Origin: JBJXGE01 sp046154185
GTDB taxonomy: Bacteria; Planctomycetota; UBA8108; UBA1146; JAJFFE01
Length of the DNA: 64,000 nucleotides
Reading direction: 5' to 3'
Assembly: GCA_046154185.1 (NCBI GenBank)
Contig: JBJXGE010000084.1
Location: 1 to 64,000, forward strand
Every line of letters starts with the position of its first letter. Positions within the stretch are counted from its first letter, which is position 1. A program made the position numbers and the translations under genes. Below are positions 60,278-64,000 of the stretch, in pieces. The notes under the pieces were generated by a model. It was not told where the DNA came from. It did no database searches and saw nothing but the letters and a program-made list of their open reading frames with translations.

Positions 60278-61915
60278 CTAGGAATGCACGCCCGGCGCCT
60301 CGTGACCGGTGTACTCGACCCACTTCTCATAGGACTGGTCGAAGAGGAATGGGCCGTTTTCCGGGCGGCGACCACCGCTTAGGTCGAGCACTTGGGTGGC
60401 GAGACCCTTGAGAAACGTGCGGTCGTGCGAGACGAAGAGCATGGTGCCTTCATAGCGACTGAGCGTCGACACCAGCATTTGTTTCGTATCGAGGTCGAGA
60501 TGGTTCGTGGGCTCGTCGAGCACTAAAAAATTTGGCGGATCGAACAGCATACGAGCAAGCACGAGTCGGGAACGCTCACCGCCGGAAAGCACGGCCACGC
60601 GCTTAAGTACATCGTCGCCCGAAAACTGAAACGCGCCGAGCACGTTGCGCTTTGCGCCGATGGTCGCGAGCGGAAAGGCGACGTCGAGTGTCTCCCACAC
60701 ACTGAGCCCCGGGTCGAGCATCTCGAGTGATTGCTGCGCGAAGTAGCCGAGTTTGAGACTCGCGCCGAGTCGCACTCCGCCCGCGTCCGGCGCGAGCACG
60801 CCGGCCACCATTTTCAAAAGTGTCGTCTTGCCGGTACCGTTCTCGCCCATCACGCACCAACGCTCGCCGCGGCGCAGATGAAAATTAAAGTTGCTATACA
60901 CGGTGTGTTCGCCGTAGCGCTTCGTCACGTGCGTCAACATCGCCACGTCTTCGCCGGAGCGAGGCGGCTGATGAAACTCGAATGGCACCACGACGCGACG
61001 GCGCGGCGGTTCGAGTTTCTCGATCTTCGCGAGTTTCTTCACGCGACTCTGCACTTGCGCCGCCTTCGCCGCGTGCTTCTGGAAGCGATCGATGAAGCGT
61101 TGCTCCTTCGCCAGCATCGATTGCTGTCGCTCATATGCGGCGGCTTGTTGTACGTTGCGCATGCGGCGCTCCCCTTCGTAAAACTCATAATTGCCGCTGT
61201 AGCTCACGAGTTCGCCGTCTTCGATCTCGATGATCCGCCGCACGACGCGATTCATGAAGTCGCGATCGTGGCTCGTCATGAGCACGGCTTGCGGCGTCTG
61301 CTTGAGATAGTCCTCGAGCCAGATGATCGATTCGATGTCGAGGTGGTTCGTCGGTTCGTCCATCAGCAAGAAATCCGCTTTGCCGATGAGCACCTTCGCC
61401 ATGGCGACGCGCATCTTCCAACCACCCGAAAGCGCGCCGACATCTCCATCGATCCAGGAGTCCTTCACACCGAGCCCGTGCAACACTTCGCGCGCGCGCG
61501 CCTCGAGTTCATAGCCGCCGCGTTGCTGATACTCCTCCTGCACGGCGCCGAACCGCGCGAGCACGCGATCGAAGTTCGCGTCGTGCGTCGGCGATTCCAG
61601 CGCGTGTTCGAGGCGCTTGAGCTCGAAATGCAGCTCACCCAGTCGACCGCTGTCGTGGATCGCTTCGTCGAGCACACTGCGGCCCGACATCTCACCTGCG
61701 TCTTGGCGAAAGTAGCCAACCGTGACTTGGCGTGGGACGACGACCTCGCCGGTCTCCGGCCGCTCTTCGTCAATCAGTAGCCGAAAGATTGTGGTCTTGC
61801 CGCTGCCATTCGGCCCGACGAGTCCCACCTTCTCACCAGGATTGAGCTGCATGGAGGCGTCCATCAGGATCACCTGCTGCCCATAGTGTTTGAGAACGTT
61901 CTTTAGCGCGAGCAC
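60278..61915 (-). CDS. ABC-F family ATP-binding protein
   Basis: 545 residues from a GTG. Two ABC domains without membrane segments: GLVGPNGSGKTTIFRLL with LSGGWKMRVAMAKVL and LLMDEPTNHLDIESI (first), and VMGENGTGKTTLLKMV with LSGGERSRLVLARML and LVLDEPTNHLDLDTK (second). Between them is the ABC-F linker (FYEGERRMRNVQQAAAYERQQ). C-terminal extension is short. ABC-F proteins act on ribosomes in translation rescue or antibiotic protection rather than transport. It lies about 27 bp from the aminotransferase gene on the same strand and may be cotranscribed with it. Confidence 0.93.
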   Translation of the reverse strand: MLALKNVLKHYGQQVILMDASMQLNPGEKVGLVGPNGSGKTTIFRLLIDEERPETGEVVVPRQVTVGYFRQDAGEMSGRSVLDEAIHDSGRLGELHFELKRLEHALESPTHDANFDRVLARFGAVQEEYQQRGGYELEARAREVLHGLGVKDSWIDGDVGALSGGWKMRVAMAKVLIGKADFLLMDEPTNHLDIESIIWLEDYLKQTPQAVLMTSHDRDFMNRVVRRIIEIEDGELVSYSGNYEFYEGERRMRNVQQAAAYERQQSMLAKEQRFIDRFQKHAAKAAQVQSRVKKLAKIEKLEPPRRRVVVPFEFHQPPRSGEDVAMLTHVTKRYGEHTVYSNFNFHLRRGERWCVMGENGTGKTTLLKMVAGVLAPDAGGVRLGASLKLGYFAQQSLEMLDPGLSVWETLDVAFPLATIGAKRNVLGAFQFSGDDVLKRVAVLSGGERSRLVLARMLFDPPNFLVLDEPTNHLDLDTKQMLVSTLSRYEGTMLFVSHDRTFLKGLATQVLDLSGGRRPENGPFLFDQSYEKWVEYTGHEAPGVHS

Positions 61916-61941
61916 GTGTCACTTCTCATCGCGTACAAGGT

Positions 61942-63006
61942 TTAGGGTCGATCGATCCAGCCGTAGCGGTCGTTCGCGCGACCCGTGCGTATCGCGGTGA
62001 GTTCGTCGAGCGCTTGCTGCGCAACGCGGCGTTCAGCGATGGGCGGTAATTGGAGATCGACGCCGTCGACGCCGATGCGCGAAACATGGCTCACAGTGGC
62101 GGCGGTACCGGTGCCAAAACACTCTTCGAGGCGTCCCGCGGCATGCGCCGCGACAACTTCTTCGATCTCGATGCGCCGCTCACTGACTTTTCGGCCAGCA
62201 TCGCGCAACAGGGTGATGACGGATTCCCGCGTCACGCCGGCGAGGATCGTGCCGCTCGCGGGTGGAGTGATGACTTCACCGCCGATCACGAAGAAGATAT
62301 TCATCGTGCCGCATTCCTCGATTGCGCGATGGTCCTTGGCGTCGAGCCACATCACATCCTTGTAGCCTTTTTTCTGCGCCTCGCGCGTGCCGAGTAGGCA
62401 ACCCGCGTAGTTCCCCGCCATTTTCGTGCTGCCGGTTCCGCCTTCGCACGCACGCGCGAAATTCCGCAGCACACACAGCGCGACCGGCTCCGAATAATAA
62501 GCGCCGACCGGCGACGTGAAGATCACAAACTTGTAGCTGTCGCTCGGCCGTACGCCGACAAACTCGTCGGTCGCAAACAACACCGGCCGAATGTAAAGCG
62601 AACCCGTGACGTTGGGCGGCAACCAATCGCGATCGACCCGCACTAGCGCCCGCAGGCCGTCCAGAAAAATTGCTTCCGGCAACTCGGGCATGCAGAGGCG
62701 GCGCGCCGAACAGTTCATGCGTTGCCAGTTGTCGCGCGGTCGAAACAAGAGCGGCGCGCCGCTCGAATGCTCTCGCGTCGACTTCATGCCCTCGAAAATG
62801 CTCTGCCCGTAATGCAACGAACTCATGCTGGGAGTGAAAGCAATCGGACCGTACGGCACGATCGCCGGCGGCTGCCAGGCGCCTTGTCGAAAGTCAGCGA
62901 CCAGCATGTGGTCGCTGAAAATGCGACCGAACCCGAGTTGGTCCCAACGGACCTGCCCGAGTCGCGAAGTCTTGGTCGGCGTCACCGAAATGGAAGAGTT
63001 CGACAT
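61942..63006 (-). CDS. ilvE: branched-chain amino acid aminotransferase
   Basis: 354 residues, the size of type II (BCAT/IlvE) fold-IV aminotransferases. Diagnostic segments: GPIAFTPSMSSLHYGQSIFEGMKS near the N-terminus, FRPRDNWQRMNCSARRLCMPELP, SLYIRPVLFATD, GGTGSTKMAGNYAGCLLG (PLP-binding Lys about residue 197), IEECGTMNIFFVIGG and SGTILAGVTRESVITL. The enzyme transfers amino groups between glutamate and the keto acids of Leu, Ile and Val in the cytoplasm. The ATG at 63006 lacks a strong Shine-Dalgarno. Confidence 0.95.
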   Translation of the reverse strand: MSNSSISVTPTKTSRLGQVRWDQLGFGRIFSDHMLVADFRQGAWQPPAIVPYGPIAFTPSMSSLHYGQSIFEGMKSTREHSSGAPLLFRPRDNWQRMNCSARRLCMPELPEAIFLDGLRALVRVDRDWLPPNVTGSLYIRPVLFATDEFVGVRPSDSYKFVIFTSPVGAYYSEPVALCVLRNFARACEGGTGSTKMAGNYAGCLLGTREAQKKGYKDVMWLDAKDHRAIEECGTMNIFFVIGGEVITPPASGTILAGVTRESVITLLRDAGRKVSERRIEIEEVVAAHAAGRLEECFGTGTAATVSHVSRIGVDGVDLQLPPIAERRVAQQALDELTAIRTGRANDRYGWIDRP

Positions 63007-63094
63007 GGTGATAAAGAAGCACGATTGCGGGCGAGCGTCAATACGCGACTCGAGTGATCACGCGTTCCGGTCGAAACGCGAGAGCCCTGCGCCC

Positions 63095-64000
63095 TCAATC
63101 GTTGCGCGTGTTCCACTCGTTCACATACTGGGTTCGATCTGGACCCCGCTCGGTAGCGGGCGGTGGATAGTTGGTCATACTTCGAAAGGGCAGCGGCTCG
63201 ACGGTGGTCGCGGCCGCCGTCAGGGTGTCGATGTCCTTACAGTAGCCGTGCGTCTCGAGCAAGAAAGTGCGACGCCAGCCCGCCGCAAGCGGCGGCAGGC
63301 CGGCTGAATCGAAATGGAGCAGCAGTTCGTCGCCGCCGCCGACAATGGCGAATTCATCGTCGACTTCTTGTAGCAGCGCGCGTGTCTCCCCATAGCGCGT
63401 GACTCCACCTTGCATCGACTTGTAAGACAGATGCGCGTCGCGCAGCTCGTAGTGATAAGTCGCCGGGAGCGCGCCGTCGTCGGAGAACTCGCGTGGATAG
63501 CCGCCCCAACGAAGGCTCGCGCTCTTGAGTTCGACCACTTGCTCGCGACTGCCGCCCGCGCGCGCCGCGACGCGCTCGACCGGCGCCGCGAAAATCTCGT
63601 CCCAGTAGATCTCCATGTTCGTGTCGATGCGCAGCTCGCGCGCGCCGCCACGAACTGCGGCGTTGAGATCGACCACCATGGTCTTCGGCATCCCAGCCGG
63701 ATAGCCAAGTTCACGATGGAGGAGCTGCCATTCTTCGCTGGCATCCCGGCGCCACCAAAATGTCGGCGGCTCTAAGCGGCGACCTGACTGCGAGGCAGCG
63801 AAGTTAATGCGCGAGTACGGATACTCCACCCAACCGGAGAGAAAGAGCCGCATGTCTTCGTTCGCGCTCGGGGAAAACTCGGCAAACTCCAACGTCAGGC
63901 TGTGCCGCTCGGCGTAGCCGACCAAGCACGGATCCACCTGAATGCCGTTTGGATAGCGGCGATCCGTGGCGACGAGCCTCGACAGAACGCTTTCACCGCC
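63095..64000 (-). CDS. C-terminal part of a large protein (CRTAC1/FG-GAP-associated type), cut by the window edge
   Basis: The minus-strand frame is open from the window end (64000) to the stop at 63095, 301 codons, so the gene begins outside. The visible part is beta-rich and enzyme-free: SGWVEYPYSRINFAASQ, RIDTNMEIYWDEIF, HYELRDAHLSYKSMQGG, ETHGYCKDIDTLTAA and VEPLPFRSMTNYP. I associate this ending with CRTAC1/FG-GAP and TPR-containing proteins, from memory and not checked. It is the next gene upstream (on the minus strand) of ilvE, about 88 bp away. Confidence 0.7.
   Translation of the reverse strand, partial: GGESVLSRLVATDRRYPNGIQVDPCLVGYAERHSLTLEFAEFSPSANEDMRLFLSGWVEYPYSRINFAASQSGRRLEPPTFWWRRDASEEWQLLHRELGYPAGMPKTMVVDLNAAVRGGARELRIDTNMEIYWDEIFAAPVERVAARAGGSREQVVELKSASLRWGGYPREFSDDGALPATYHYELRDAHLSYKSMQGGVTRYGETRALLQEVDDEFAIVGGGDELLLHFDSAGLPPLAAGWRRTFLLETHGYCKDIDTLTAAATTVEPLPFRSMTNYPPPATERGPDRTQYVNEWNTRND

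Noticed and set aside
1..64000. tRNA, rRNA, insertion sequences, integrase or prophage genes
   Set aside because: Scanned intergenic regions and ORF products by eye; found no cloverleaf with CCA-end, no rRNA signature, no DDE transposase, recombinase or phage structural gene. A covariance search would be decisive for RNAs.

Overview
The window is GC-rich, gene-dense bacterial DNA that looks like a member of the Planctomycetota or a close relative. The main evidence is five large secreted proteins carrying the paired, EF-hand-like dockerin-type module (pattern RGDxNxDGxxNIADAxxxLxxLF, twice, often followed by a short Cys-containing tail). FG-GAP, NHL, kelch, Ig-like and choice-of-anchor modules, frequent GTG/TTG starts and interspersed hairpin repeats fit the same picture. 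I see no rRNA, tRNA, CRISPR array, transposase or phage gene. The assignment is inference from family knowledge; no marker gene is present.

Layout. 1-1.2 kb: non-coding cluster of palindromic and tandem repeats. 1.2-3.0 kb (minus): crotonase and a LOG-type protein with a TerB-like tail. 3.4-6.0 kb: secreted FG-GAP/Ig/dockerin protein. 6.1-9.9 kb: tightly overlapping operon of an NHL-repeat protein, a small FixH/YtkA-like lipoprotein and a di-haem cytochrome c peroxidase. 10-17.6 kb (minus): a carboxypeptidase-regulatory-domain protein and a 1386-residue secreted protein that joins a dockerin pair, a 7-repeat FG-GAP propeller and a serine D-Ala-D-Ala carboxypeptidase-like domain. 17.9-19.8 kb: small genes, one probably frameshifted, and a nucleotidyltransferase with a small partner. 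20-29.4 kb: three more dockerin proteins around a lipoprotein with two cohesin-like modules. 29.3-31.9 kb: a receiver/PAS/H-box protein without an ATPase domain, then a MauE/DoxX-like membrane protein with a rhodanese. 32.1-34.9 kb: amidase, membrane protein and kelch lipoprotein operon. 34.9-43.8 kb: two large one-piece sensor histidine kinases with extracytoplasmic propellers, flanking a Cys-rich secreted protein and a TetR regulator. 43.9-46.5 kb: a bacterial RNA-repair enzyme (Pnkp) broken by three apparent frame disruptions. 46.6-49.1 kb: AAA_14/DUF4143 ATPase and a HisC-like aminotransferase. 49.9-56.0 kb: MoxR/DUF58/SpoIIM/RDD operon, bracketed by two related hairpin-repeat loci. 57.6-60.2 kb: two overlapping PilT-like ATPases. 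60.3-64 kb: ABC-F ATPase, branched-chain aminotransferase, and the 3' part of a gene running off the window.

How the genes may work together. The most coherent theme is an envelope and secreted-protein assembly: dockerin-type tails, a cohesin-like lipoprotein, peptidoglycan-active enzymes (serine carboxypeptidase-like and amidase) and surface sensing by propeller kinases. A cohesin-dockerin display role is a hypothesis from sequence pattern only. Pnkp, the nucleotidyltransferase pair and the AAA_14 ATPase are accessory genes of stress or RNA-repair type; the three lesions in Pnkp suggest recent loss or local sequence error.
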